A DNA stretch of 16,649 nt, taken from positions 1 to 16,649 of the forward strand of contig JABFWM010000498.1 in NCBI GenBank assembly GCA_013362195.1. Reading direction: 5' to 3'. The notes below the pieces were generated by a model, which did no database searches, was not told where the DNA came from, and saw only the letters and a program-made list of their open reading frames with translations. This DNA comes from Acidobacteriota bacterium. Its GTDB lineage: Bacteria; Acidobacteriota; Vicinamibacteria; Vicinamibacterales; 2-12-FULL-66-21. Position numbers and translations under genes: made by a program. Position 1 is the stretch's first letter; every line of letters starts with the position of its first letter. Of this stretch, positions 1-6,508 are shown piece after piece.

Positions 1-374
1 GCGATGGCGATCCCATTACGGATCAACCGCCGCTGCGGATAGTCGATCTCGGCGCGTTCGGGAAATGCGGGCGGATAGCGCACGGACACTCGCTCGCCCA
101 TGGCAAACGACGGCGTCGCCTGCGCCTGCGCGGCGGTGAAGCTCACGCGCGCGCCCGAGGACGAGCGGAAGACGACGAGCGGCGAGAAGGCTTCGCCGTC
201 GGCCGTGCGTCGTTTGACGGCCTCCGTGACGGTGCCTTCGGCCGTGACCCAGCCGCGGCGGAGGTCGCGCTCCTTGACGGTGATCTGGTAGATGCCGGCG
301 GCGATGCCCATCCCGACGACGAACAGCAGCACGCCGGCCATCGTCGCGCCGAGCGGATGCTCGCGCTCGCTCAC
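1..374 (-). CDS. DUF3592-like membrane protein (C-terminus beyond window)
   Basis: The reading frame opens with GTG at 374-372 and runs off the left edge after about 124 codons with no stop. The N-terminus has one hydrophobic segment (about residues 9-27, from GATMAGVLLFVVG through GIAAGIYQI). It is followed by a beta-rich domain with the pattern 'GWVTAEGTVTEA...FSPLVVFRSSSGARVSFTAAQA...GERVSVRYPP'. That is the arrangement typical of DUF3592 proteins: a membrane segment, then a small beta domain ending in a 'V.V.Y.P' strand. The function of the family is unknown. The start lies 12 nt after the msrA stop on the same strand, so the two are probably co-transcribed. A TTG two codons upstream is an alternative start. 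The GGA six nt before the GTG is only a weak ribosome binding site. Confidence 0.7.
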   Translation of the reverse strand, partial: MSEREHPLGATMAGVLLFVVGMGIAAGIYQITVKERDLRRGWVTAEGTVTEAVKRRTADGEAFSPLVVFRSSSGARVSFTAAQAQATPSFAMGERVSVRYPPAFPERAEIDYPQRRLIRNGIAI

Positions 375-386
375 CGTCAATCCGCG

Positions 387-1058
387 CTAGATCGTCGGCG
401 GCGAGGCCGGCGCCCTCGCGACGCCGAGGCCGACCGGGCAGGTGACGCCCGTTCCGCCGAGCCCGCAGTAGCCGTTCGGGTTCTTCGAGAGGTACTGCTG
501 GTGATAGTCCTCGGCGTAGTAGAACTCGGGCGCGGGAAGAATCTCGGTCGTGATCGTTCCATGGCCCGCCTTCGACAGCGCCTGCTGATACTCGTCGTGC
601 GTGCGCTCCGCCGCGGCGCGCTGCGCCTCGTCGTAGTAATAGATCCCCGATCGGTACTGAGTCCCGACGTCGTTTCCCTGGCGCATGCCCTGCGTGGGAT
701 CGTGGCTCTCCCAGAACACTTTCAGGAGATCCTCGTAGCTGACGCGCTTGGGATCGAAGACGACGAGCACGACCTCGGAGTGCCCGGTCATGCCGCTGCA
801 CACTTCGCGGTACGTCGGGTTCGGCGTCAGCCCTGCCGCGTAGCCCACCGCGGTCGTGTACACGCCCGGCACCTGCCAGAACTTCCGCTCCGCGCCCCAG
901 AAGCATCCGAGGCCGAACATCGCGGTCTGAAGTCCCGCTGGAAACGGCCCCTGCAGCGGCGCCTCGAGCACGTGATGCCGCGCCGGCACCGGCATCCGAT
1001 CCGCACGCCCCTTCAACGCCTCCTGCTCGGTCGGCAGCTTTGATTTCTTCTCGAACAT
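387..1058 (-). CDS. msrA: Peptide methionine (S)-S-oxide reductase MsrA
   Basis: This 223-residue protein reduces the S epimer of methionine sulfoxide, free or in proteins, with electrons normally from thioredoxin. The diagnostic GCFWGAER motif is at about residues 51-58, placing the catalytic cysteine at C52. Conserved YREVCSGMTGH (83-93) and GTQYRSGIYY (132-141) blocks follow. Two C-terminal cysteines, C198 (GYCG) and C207 (VTCPVG), sit where the resolving cysteines of the E. coli-type three-cysteine enzyme lie. Length matches that class (a little over 210 aa). No signal peptide is visible, so it should be cytoplasmic. The ATG at 1058 is preceded by a reasonable ribosome binding site (GGAAGG, 6 nt spacing). 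It is followed 12 nt later by the DUF3592-like gene and preceded by the zinc-ribbon gene, all on the minus strand. Confidence 0.97.
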   Translation of the reverse strand: MFEKKSKLPTEQEALKGRADRMPVPARHHVLEAPLQGPFPAGLQTAMFGLGCFWGAERKFWQVPGVYTTAVGYAAGLTPNPTYREVCSGMTGHSEVVLVVFDPKRVSYEDLLKVFWESHDPTQGMRQGNDVGTQYRSGIYYYDEAQRAAAERTHDEYQQALSKAGHGTITTEILPAPEFYYAEDYHQQYLSKNPNGYCGLGGTGVTCPVGLGVARAPASPPTI

Positions 1059-1163
1059 GACAGGCCTTCCGTGTCCACCGGGCCTGGAGACCCGGCTTGC
1101 GTGATGTCGCGATGCCGTCAGGAGTGATTCGTGTGTACCCGTGGTGGATCATCCCTGGCGGGA

Positions 1164-2258
1164 TCACTGGTTGCCCTGCGACAGCAGCACGATCAATACG
1201 ATGATGATAACAGCGATGACCAGCAGCGCGACCTTCCACGGACTCTTCGGATACTCTCCGGCCATCCGCCCGGTGTAGCCGTTGACGAGCACGTGGTAGA
1301 CCTTCGCGCCGTAGGTGTAGGTCAGCAGCCACACCGGCACGAGGATGTGCTTGAACGTGCGGTTCGAGAACGTCGGGTGGATCGCGAGGTCGCGGTAGGT
1401 GTCGCCCGGGACCTGCGCGGCGCACATCTCGCGCAGCTTTTCGGTCATCGCGTCTTCGCCGGCTTTCGCCGCGTCGAGCAGCACCACCTGATAGTGCTCG
1501 ACGACGAATCCTGACAGGTAGGAGCGATCGTACGGCACGAGCTCGTTCGTCGCGAACGGCTCGATGTCGGAAAGCAGCGCGCGGGCGATGCCCTGCGTTC
1601 CCGGGACCGGCTCGTCGTCGAAAAAGTGCTCGACGACGCCTGACGCGGGTTCCCATCGCACGTGCCGCACCTGCCGCGTCTGCGTGCGGCCCTGGTTATC
1701 GCGATAGGTCTCGGTCGTGTAGTAGTAGTGGCCTGCGTCGGCCTCCCACGGGCACACGACCTGCGCATCGAAGGTCCAGTAGGGAATGTAGACGCCGCGT
1801 ACCGTGTCGACGAGCGCGCGCGACTTCAGGCTGCCCGGCGCCAGCCACTTGCTCGCATACCATCGCCGGATCTGCTCGCGCACCGCGGATTCGGCGATCT
1901 TGAACGGCAGCAGGCTCTGCGGCCGGATCGGCGCCTTGATTTCCTCGTAGTCGACCAGCTCCGGCGAACCGCAGAATTCGCAGCGCTGCCCGACGCGATC
2001 CGGATCGAACACCGACACCGCCTTGCAGCTGCGGCACTGCACGGTGCGGCGCTCCGTCTGCCAGCCGCGCAGCTCGTCGGGCATCTCGCGGAGCGCCCGT
2101 ACGAGATCGAGCTCGACGATCTCTCCCGTCGTCTTGATGTCGTAGGGCGTCTCGGTCCCGCAGAACGGGCACACGAGTTTCTGTTTCCCCGGATTCCATT
2201 CCGCCTGGGCACCGCAGGCTGGACACGGATGTTTCTCGAGTGCAACGACGCTGGACAT
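1164..2258 (-). CDS. Zinc-ribbon, membrane-anchored protein (YdjG-like partner of SPFH protein)
   Basis: This 364-residue protein has two N-terminal zinc ribbons: C12/C15 with C30/C33 (PCPACG...CPFCGTETP) and C75/C78 with C93/C96 (CRSCK...CEFCGSPEL). A middle region of about 200 residues is rich in aromatic residues ('RGVYIPYWTFDAQV', 'HILVPVWLLTYTY', 'VNGYTGRMAGEYP'). A single C-terminal transmembrane helix (about 339-360) ends the protein. The 'IPYWTFD... VPVWLLTYTYG...VNGYTG' pattern is familiar from TFIIB-type zinc-ribbon proteins encoded beside SPFH/virion-core-like proteins, as in the Bacillus ydjFGHI region. Its biochemical role is not established; tail-anchored membrane association with a zinc-ribbon head is what the sequence shows. 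The SPFH gene lies 112 nt upstream on the same strand, separated by a 31-bp tandem repeat. Confidence 0.8.
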   Translation of the reverse strand: MSSVVALEKHPCPACGAQAEWNPGKQKLVCPFCGTETPYDIKTTGEIVELDLVRALREMPDELRGWQTERRTVQCRSCKAVSVFDPDRVGQRCEFCGSPELVDYEEIKAPIRPQSLLPFKIAESAVREQIRRWYASKWLAPGSLKSRALVDTVRGVYIPYWTFDAQVVCPWEADAGHYYYTTETYRDNQGRTQTRQVRHVRWEPASGVVEHFFDDEPVPGTQGIARALLSDIEPFATNELVPYDRSYLSGFVVEHYQVVLLDAAKAGEDAMTEKLREMCAAQVPGDTYRDLAIHPTFSNRTFKHILVPVWLLTYTYGAKVYHVLVNGYTGRMAGEYPKSPWKVALLVIAVIIIVLIVLLSQGNQ

Positions 2259-2280
2259 GATCTCGCCGTGAGCTGCTACG

Positions 2281-2369
2281 CCCTAAGCCGCCCTGAGCCG
2301 TGAGCCCTGAGCCCTAAGCCGCCTTGAGCCCTGAGCCGTGAGTCCTAAGCCACCTTGAGCCCTGAGCCA
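2281..2369. repeat. 31-bp tandem repeat, about 2.9 copies, built from heptamers
   Basis: Units begin at 2281, 2312 and 2343, exactly 31 bp apart, with few differences; the third is 27 bp long. Each unit is itself made of 7-mers plus one 10-mer (7+10+7+7). Read on the minus strand, the sense of the flanking genes, the heptamers are TCAGGGC, TTAGGGC, TCACGGC and similar. The array fills the gap between the SPFH gene stop (2371-2373) and the zinc-ribbon gene start (2258). No protein or structured RNA is evident in it. Confidence 0.9.
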
Positions 2370-2370
2370 C

Positions 2371-3420
2371 TCACTTTGCGAGGTACTCGTCGAGCGCAGA
2401 GCGCTTGATGCGCCACGAGCTGCCGATCTTCTTGCCCGCCAGCTCGCCGGACTCGAGGATCGTCATCACGTCGCTCTCCGGGACGCCGAGCGCCGTGGCC
2501 GCATCGGCGGGAGAAAGCAGGTCGGGAACCGCGGCTGGCGCCACCGCCGCCTTCCCGGCCGCCGCGCCGGGGACGCCGCCCTGCTGCTGGATGATCTGCT
2601 GGGCAATCGACAGGCCGACGGCCATCTCGGTTGCCATGCCGCCCGCGCCGCCGCCCTTCTCCATGCCCTGCGCCATCTGGAATTTCACGTAGTCGTTGAG
2701 ATTCCCGACCGCCGCCATGCTCGAGCGCTTGTCGATCGCCTGCTCGACCTCCGGCGGCACCGACACGTTCTCGACGATGAAGCTTGGCATCTCGAGACCG
2801 TACTTCGCCGCGATCACCGGATTGATGAGCGGCAACAAGGCTTCGCCGAGCTCGGTGTAGCGGCTCGCGACGTCGAACACCGGAATCCTCGCCGTCGCCA
2901 GCGCGTCGGCGAACACGCTCACGATCCGCGAGCGCATCGTGTCGGCAAACTCGTCGAGCCGGAAGTTCTGGTCCGATCCCGCGACCTCCTTCAGGAACAG
3001 CTTCGGGTTGACGATGTGAAAGTCGTAGGTGCCGAACGCGCGCACGCGGACGATGCCGAGATCCTCGTCGCGCATCATCACCGGATTCGCGGTGCCCCAT
3101 TTGTTGCCGGTGAACAGGCGCGTGTTCAGGTAGTAGACGTCGGCCTTGAAGGGCGAGTTGAACCCGTACTTCCACGACTTCAGCCTGGTCAGGATCGGGA
3201 TGTTGTCGGTGGTCAGGGTGTGCTTGCCGGGCCCGAACGTATCGCCGAACTCACCGAGGTAGACGAACTGCACCTGCTGCGATTCGCGGACGATCAGCTG
3301 CGCGCCGTTCTTGATCGCCTTGTCGTCGTCGGGAAACCGGTACGACAGCGTGTCGCGCGAGTCGTCGGTCCACTCGATGACGTCAATCAGCTCGCCTTTG
3401 ATGAAGTCCATCAAACCCAT
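2371..3420 (-). CDS. SPFH-domain protein with C-terminal excisionase-type HTH
   Basis: This 349-residue protein begins with the 'GLMDFIKGELIDVIEW' signature and the 'L.VRESQ.V.FVYLGEFGDTFGPGKHTL' block (about 43-70) of SPFH proteins of the YdjI/virion-core-like type. The SPFH body runs to about residue 230, ending 'VENVSVPPEVEQAIDKRSSM'. A Gly/Ala/Gln-rich stretch follows (about 253-298). The last 50 residues (300-349, 'LLSPADAATALGVPESDVMTILESGELAGKKIGSSWRIKRSALDEYL') read as a MerR/excisionase-type helix-turn-helix. Family members often carry a zinc ribbon or GYF-like domain in that position. SPFH proteins oligomerise at membranes; the DNA-binding role of the HTH is an inference, and such domains can also bind peptides. 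There is a good ribosome binding site (GGAG, 7 nt) before ATG 3420. It is the first gene of the minus-strand group, followed by the zinc-ribbon protein. Confidence 0.88.
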   Translation of the reverse strand: MGLMDFIKGELIDVIEWTDDSRDTLSYRFPDDDKAIKNGAQLIVRESQQVQFVYLGEFGDTFGPGKHTLTTDNIPILTRLKSWKYGFNSPFKADVYYLNTRLFTGNKWGTANPVMMRDEDLGIVRVRAFGTYDFHIVNPKLFLKEVAGSDQNFRLDEFADTMRSRIVSVFADALATARIPVFDVASRYTELGEALLPLINPVIAAKYGLEMPSFIVENVSVPPEVEQAIDKRSSMAAVGNLNDYVKFQMAQGMEKGGGAGGMATEMAVGLSIAQQIIQQQGGVPGAAAGKAAVAPAAVPDLLSPADAATALGVPESDVMTILESGELAGKKIGSSWRIKRSALDEYLAK

Positions 3421-3500
3421 CGGACAGCTCCGTTGAAAGAGGGAAGGCGGAAGACGGGAGACAGCACGGACGCCCGGCCGTCGGCTATTCTAGCGGACAT
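3421..3500. promoter_or_regulatory. Divergent promoter region between SPFH and four-zinc-ribbon genes
   Basis: These 80 bp separate two divergently transcribed genes and must contain promoters for both. On the plus strand TATTCT (3486-3491) is a -10-like hexamer placed 9 nt before the ATG at 3501, so the plus-strand transcript would have an almost absent leader. On the minus strand the SPFH start has a proper ribosome binding site (GGAG about 7 nt upstream). No convincing TTGACA-like -35 was found in either direction. Confidence 0.45.
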
Positions 3501-4220
3501 ATGCCGCGCGATGCAGGAGCGCTCCACTGCCCCAATTGCGGCGGACCCGCGGCGGCGGGCGACGCCTCGTGCAAGTACTGCCATGCCCAGCTCGCGACCG
3601 TCAGCTGTCCGAAATGCTTCGCGCTGATGTTCGCCGGGTCCGCGTACTGCCCGCACTGCGGCGCGAAGGCGGAGCGCGCGGCGAAGGGCATCGCTGCGGC
3701 CACCTGCCCCGGATGCCGGGCGGTGATGCAGGAAATCGATCTCGGATCGACGGCGCTGCTCGAGTGCACGACGTGCCGTGGCATGTGGATCGACGCGGAG
3801 ACGTTCGAACGCGTGTGCGCGGATCGTGAAGCGCAGGCCGCCGTCCTGCATCAGTGGCCGACCGCGCCCGCGCCGGTGCGCGCCGGCGACGTGCGCTACC
3901 GCCCGTGCCTGGTGTGCGGAAAGATGATGAATCGCCTGAACTTCGGGCGCCTCTCCGGCACCGTCGTCGACGTGTGCAAAGGGCACGGCACGTTTCTCGA
4001 CGCCGGAGAACTGCACCACATCGTCGGCTTCATCCAGGGCGGCGGCCTCGAGCGCGCCCGGCAGCGTCAGCTGGACGACATCAAGGAAGAAGAGCGCCGC
4101 CTTCGTGCGGCGCAGCAGGCGCAAGGGATGCGCGACACGGCCGCCGGAGACGGCTGGTCGGCGTCGCCCTCGTGGAGCAGCGCCGATGTGATGGAACTGC
4201 TGAAGTCGCTGCGGCGGTGA
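3501..4220 (+). CDS. Four-zinc-ribbon protein (double zinc ribbon plus two zf-TFIIB)
   Basis: This 239-residue soluble protein has four successive zinc-binding modules. Ribbons 1 and 2 are of the double-zinc-ribbon type (C10/C13/C24/C27 and C36/C39/C50/C53). Ribbon 3 is a zf-TFIIB domain (C69/C72/C89/C92 in 'CTTCRGMWID'). Ribbon 4 is a zf-TFIIB-like domain (C136/C139/C159) whose fourth ligand is replaced by H162 in 'CKGHGTFLDAGEL'. A charged, probably coiled-coil stretch (about 183-206) and a short Ser/Trp-rich tail ending 'DVMELLKSLRR' follow. The function is unknown. Such proteins are often encoded near SPFH or membrane-stress modules, and here it is divergent from one. The start has no Shine-Dalgarno sequence but a -10-like TATTCT 9 nt upstream. 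A heptamer repeat begins inside its stop codon. Confidence 0.85.
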   Translation: MPRDAGALHCPNCGGPAAAGDASCKYCHAQLATVSCPKCFALMFAGSAYCPHCGAKAERAAKGIAAATCPGCRAVMQEIDLGSTALLECTTCRGMWIDAETFERVCADREAQAAVLHQWPTAPAPVRAGDVRYRPCLVCGKMMNRLNFGRLSGTVVDVCKGHGTFLDAGELHHIVGFIQGGGLERARQRQLDDIKEEERRLRAAQQAQGMRDTAAGDGWSASPSWSSADVMELLKSLRR

Positions 4221-4267
4221 AGGGCGAGGAGCGAACGGCGAGGCGCGAAGGGCGAGGGGCGAGGGGC
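4219..4267 (+). repeat. Heptamer tandem repeat (7 copies, GARSRGC type)
   Basis: Seven consecutive 7-mers run without interruption: GAAGGGC, GAGGAGC, GAACGGC, GAGGCGC, GAAGGGC, GAGGGGC, GAGGGGC. The first overlaps the stop codon of the four-zinc-ribbon gene. The core (third position A or G, then G/C-rich with final GC) resembles the heptamers of the 2281-2369 array read in the sense of its own upstream gene. Confidence 0.85.
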
Positions 4268-4294
4268 GCGACGCCTGGCGACGACGACCGCTGG

Positions 4295-4300
4295 TAGACT
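4295..4300 (+). promoter_or_regulatory. -10-like hexamer TAGACT for msrB
   Basis: TAGACT lies exactly 6 nt before the msrB ATG at 4307, and no Shine-Dalgarno sequence is present. The usual -10 to +1 distance would put the transcript start at the ATG itself, so msrB is probably translated from a leaderless or near-leaderless mRNA. No clear -35 element is visible. Confidence 0.4.
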
Positions 4301-4306
4301 GGGCAG

Positions 4307-4705
4307 ATGCCAGAGTTTCCCGTTCAGAAGACCGATGAAGAGTGGCGCAAACAGTTGACGCCTGAGCAGTATCAGGTGCTCAGGCAGCATGCGACCGAAC
4401 GGCCCGGCAGCTGCGCGCTGGACACCGAAAAACGCGCGGGGACGTTTTATTGCGCGGGCTGCGGACAGGAACTGTTCACCAACGACGCGAAGTTCAATTC
4501 AGGCACCGGCTGGCCGAGTTTCTTCGCGCCGACGGCTGGATCGATCGGGACCACGGTGGATAGGAGTTACGGGATGTCACGCACGGAGGTGCATTGCTCG
4601 CAGTGCGGCGGCCACCTCGGTCACGTGTTCCCCGACGGCCCCCCTCCCACGGGACAGCGGTACTGCATCAATGGTGTGGCCTTGAACTTCGTGCCGAAGC
4701 AGTAA
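4307..4705 (+). CDS. msrB: Peptide methionine (R)-S-oxide reductase MsrB
   Basis: This 132-residue single-domain cytoplasmic protein reduces the R epimer of methionine sulfoxide in proteins. The zinc site is formed by two CxxC pairs, C49/C52 (YCAGCGQELF) and C97/C100 (CSQCGGHLGHVFPDG). Between them is the SGTGWPSFF block (65-73). The catalytic cysteine is C120 in 'RYCINGVALNF'. The resolving cysteine found in some family members after GTGWPSF is absent; C36 in 'GSCALDTEKRAG' is a possible alternative, which is inference. It is encoded about 3.2 kb from msrA on the opposite strand, so the two are separate transcription units. It converges on the AsmA-like gene. Confidence 0.97.
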   Translation: MPEFPVQKTDEEWRKQLTPEQYQVLRQHATERPGSCALDTEKRAGTFYCAGCGQELFTNDAKFNSGTGWPSFFAPTAGSIGTTVDRSYGMSRTEVHCSQCGGHLGHVFPDGPPPTGQRYCINGVALNFVPKQ

Positions 4706-4772
4706 GCGTCGCTGCGCGTACTGGCGCACCCCGCCTCGCGCGGCGATCGCGGGACGCGTCCTCCGCTCGGCC

Positions 4773-6311
4773 TCAGGATCCGACTTTCAGCGCTTTCTTC
4801 ACGTCGAGGCCGAACTCCGGCTTCTCGCGCGTGCCGTGAATCTTGATCGGCAGCACTGCGCCGCGATCGCCCTGCTTGAAGAGCGGATCGACGGCCTTGA
4901 GCGCGAGCCCTTTGAGCCCTCCGCCCGCCGCCTCCGAGATCGTCGCCTGCATCGAGAACGTGCCGGTGAAATCCAGCTGCTCGGAGCGCAGGCCGTAGGC
5001 GCCCGCGAGATCGACGTCGGCGCCGGGCACGGAAAACGTCAGCGCTTTGAAGCGCGCGACGCCGTCCTTCACGGCGAAGACGCCTCGCATCCCTGACAGC
5101 ACACGGCCGTTCGGCTCGCTCTGGTCCTTGCCCTGGCTGCGGCGGCTGAGCGTCACCAGCTTGCTGTGCACCGACGGATCGGTGAACCGCGCATCGTCGA
5201 GCGCGAAGCGCCCGTCGAGCTCCAGCCGATCGGCGACCTTCGCCGGCCCTGGCGGAATGCGCAGCGCCGTCTGCAGCGCGAGCGTTCCGCTCATCACCGG
5301 CTTCGGCGACTTGACGGCCATCCGCAGCACGTCATCGATCTTCCCGTGCTGCATCGTGACGTCGAGCACGACGGTGCGTCCCTTGAGGCCGGGTTCGCCG
5401 GTGATCGCGCCGCTGGCGGTGAGGGCGGTCTCGAGGAACTTCGCATCGACACGCTTGAGATACGTGTCGCCGTTCGTGCCGTCGACGACGGCGTGAAAGG
5501 TCGTGTCGAGCGGCAGCGGCCGTCCCCCGACGTCGACGCTGAAGTTTGGTGTGGACGTCGTGCCGCGGACGTCGATCTCGGCAAGCTGCCCCGAAAACTC
5601 GCCCTCGGACGACAACGTGCCGGCGATGCCCTTGATCGTATTCAGGTCCGCGTTCTTGAAGGTGTAGCGGCCCTTGACCGGCGTCAATCCCGGCTCGGCG
5701 TGCCACGGACCGAAGGCGCCGGTGGCGTCGATGAGGCCCTTCGGAAGCGGATTGGTGAGCGTCGCGTGGAACGGCATCGAGCGATCGAATCCGACCGACT
5801 CGAGCCGGAGGTCATGGATATCGAAGCGCTTCGGCTGCTTGGCGGCCTCTCGCGGGACGAGCACGAGCGCCGCGTTCGTGGCGATCACCTCCTGAATGAT
5901 TACGGGCCCTTCCCTGGTCTGCGAGGCGGCCGCTCGGCCCGAGTCCCTGTCGTGGTCGGAGCGCGGCGGGATCGTGATCGTGAGGCCTTCGAGAGTGACC
6001 GACTGGAACCGCCGCGGCCGCTGCAGCATCCCCCAGATGCCGCTGCGGACTTCGAAGTGCGCGATTTCGATCAGCGGTTTGGCTTCCTTCTGGTCGCGGA
6101 GGCGGAGCCGCAGTCCCTGGCCGTTGATGCGTACGGTCGGGAAGATATCGACGTCGAACACCTGCAGGTCGACGTCGGCGTCGAGCTTGTCGCGGACGGC
6201 GCGAACGAGCGCGTCGCGCAGGACCGACGTCCGGGAGCCGAACACCGCGGCGAGCCACAACGCGACGAGCGCGCCGCCGACGATCGCAATGAACCAGCGC
6301 GCGATCCGCAT
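4773..6311 (-). CDS. AsmA-family-like envelope protein
   Basis: This protein of about 512 residues begins with one N-terminal hydrophobic anchor (residues 5-24, 'RWFIAIVGGALVALWLAAVF'). A long, repetitive beta-rich periplasmic region follows. Its opening 'LVRAVRDKLDADVDLQVFDVDIFPTVRINGQGLRLRL' matches the start of AsmA domains. The end, 'ADVDLAGAYGLRSEQLDFTGTFSMQ...LPIKIHGTREKPEFGLDVKKAL', matches the AsmA C-terminal domain. AsmA-like proteins form elongated grooves implicated in lipid transfer between inner and outer membrane, so a Gram-negative envelope is implied. I placed the start at ATG 6311 next to the anchor; an in-frame GTG at 6347 would add 12 residues and is also possible. It lies downstream of the MATE gene on the same strand. 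Confidence 0.85.
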   Translation of the reverse strand: MRIARWFIAIVGGALVALWLAAVFGSRTSVLRDALVRAVRDKLDADVDLQVFDVDIFPTVRINGQGLRLRLRDQKEAKPLIEIAHFEVRSGIWGMLQRPRRFQSVTLEGLTITIPPRSDHDRDSGRAAASQTREGPVIIQEVIATNAALVLVPREAAKQPKRFDIHDLRLESVGFDRSMPFHATLTNPLPKGLIDATGAFGPWHAEPGLTPVKGRYTFKNADLNTIKGIAGTLSSEGEFSGQLAEIDVRGTTSTPNFSVDVGGRPLPLDTTFHAVVDGTNGDTYLKRVDAKFLETALTASGAITGEPGLKGRTVVLDVTMQHGKIDDVLRMAVKSPKPVMSGTLALQTALRIPPGPAKVADRLELDGRFALDDARFTDPSVHSKLVTLSRRSQGKDQSEPNGRVLSGMRGVFAVKDGVARFKALTFSVPGADVDLAGAYGLRSEQLDFTGTFSMQATISEAAGGGLKGLALKAVDPLFKQGDRGAVLPIKIHGTREKPEFGLDVKKALKVGS

Positions 6312-6354
6312 AAACCGGCTCGTGAGGACTGCAATTCGCGTGCTCACCGCCCGC

Positions 6355-6507
6355 TCAGGGCGCGGGACGGCCTGCCCGACGGTACAGCCTCTGAAACGTC
6401 GCGATCCGCTCCTGCACCAAGCTCGGCGATAGCGCCGCCGGTGCGTTGCAAAACGCACAACGGGAGGGTTCGGCGGACTCCGGATTAGCGATGAGGAAGA
6501 ATGCCAC
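6355..6507 (-). CDS. Possible 50-aa small protein between MATE and AsmA-like genes
   Basis: An open frame starts with GTG one base after the MATE stop codon and ends with TGA 7 nt before the alternative GTG start of the AsmA-like gene. The peptide has a hydrophobic start (VAFFLIANP), a CxxC pair (RCAFCNAP) and a basic helical end (LVQERIATFQRLYRRAGRP). I recognise no family. Third-position GC is about 74 percent by hand count, lower than neighbouring genes, and there is no good ribosome binding site. It may be a real small gene or just the spacer. The hairpin at 6441-6458 lies inside it. Confidence 0.28.
   Translation of the reverse strand: MAFFLIANPESAEPSRCAFCNAPAALSPSLVQERIATFQRLYRRAGRPAP
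6441..6458. other. Perfect 7-bp inverted repeat (GTGCGTT/AACGCAC, 4-nt loop)
   Basis: GTGCGTT at 6441-6447 pairs perfectly with AACGCAC at 6452-6458 around a GCAA loop. It lies about 50 nt downstream of the MATE stop on the transcribed strand. There is no T-tract after it in either direction, so an intrinsic terminator is not supported. It could be an mRNA hairpin or an operator. Confidence 0.4.
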
Positions 6508-6508
6508 C

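Noticed and set aside
1059..1163. Riboswitch or structured leader before msrA
   Set aside because: Short inverted pairs (CCGGG/CCCGG; GGATC/GGATC-like) are present but no conserved riboswitch core could be recognised.
16..1656. 546-aa minus-strand open frame spanning msrA
   Set aside because: It is an Arg-rich shadow in another frame of msrA, the zinc-ribbon gene and the DUF3592-like gene, all of which have recognisable protein sequence.
4706..4772. Bidirectional terminator between msrB and the AsmA-like gene
   Set aside because: Only a 5-bp CCCGC/GCGGG pairing with a long loop and no T-tract was found.
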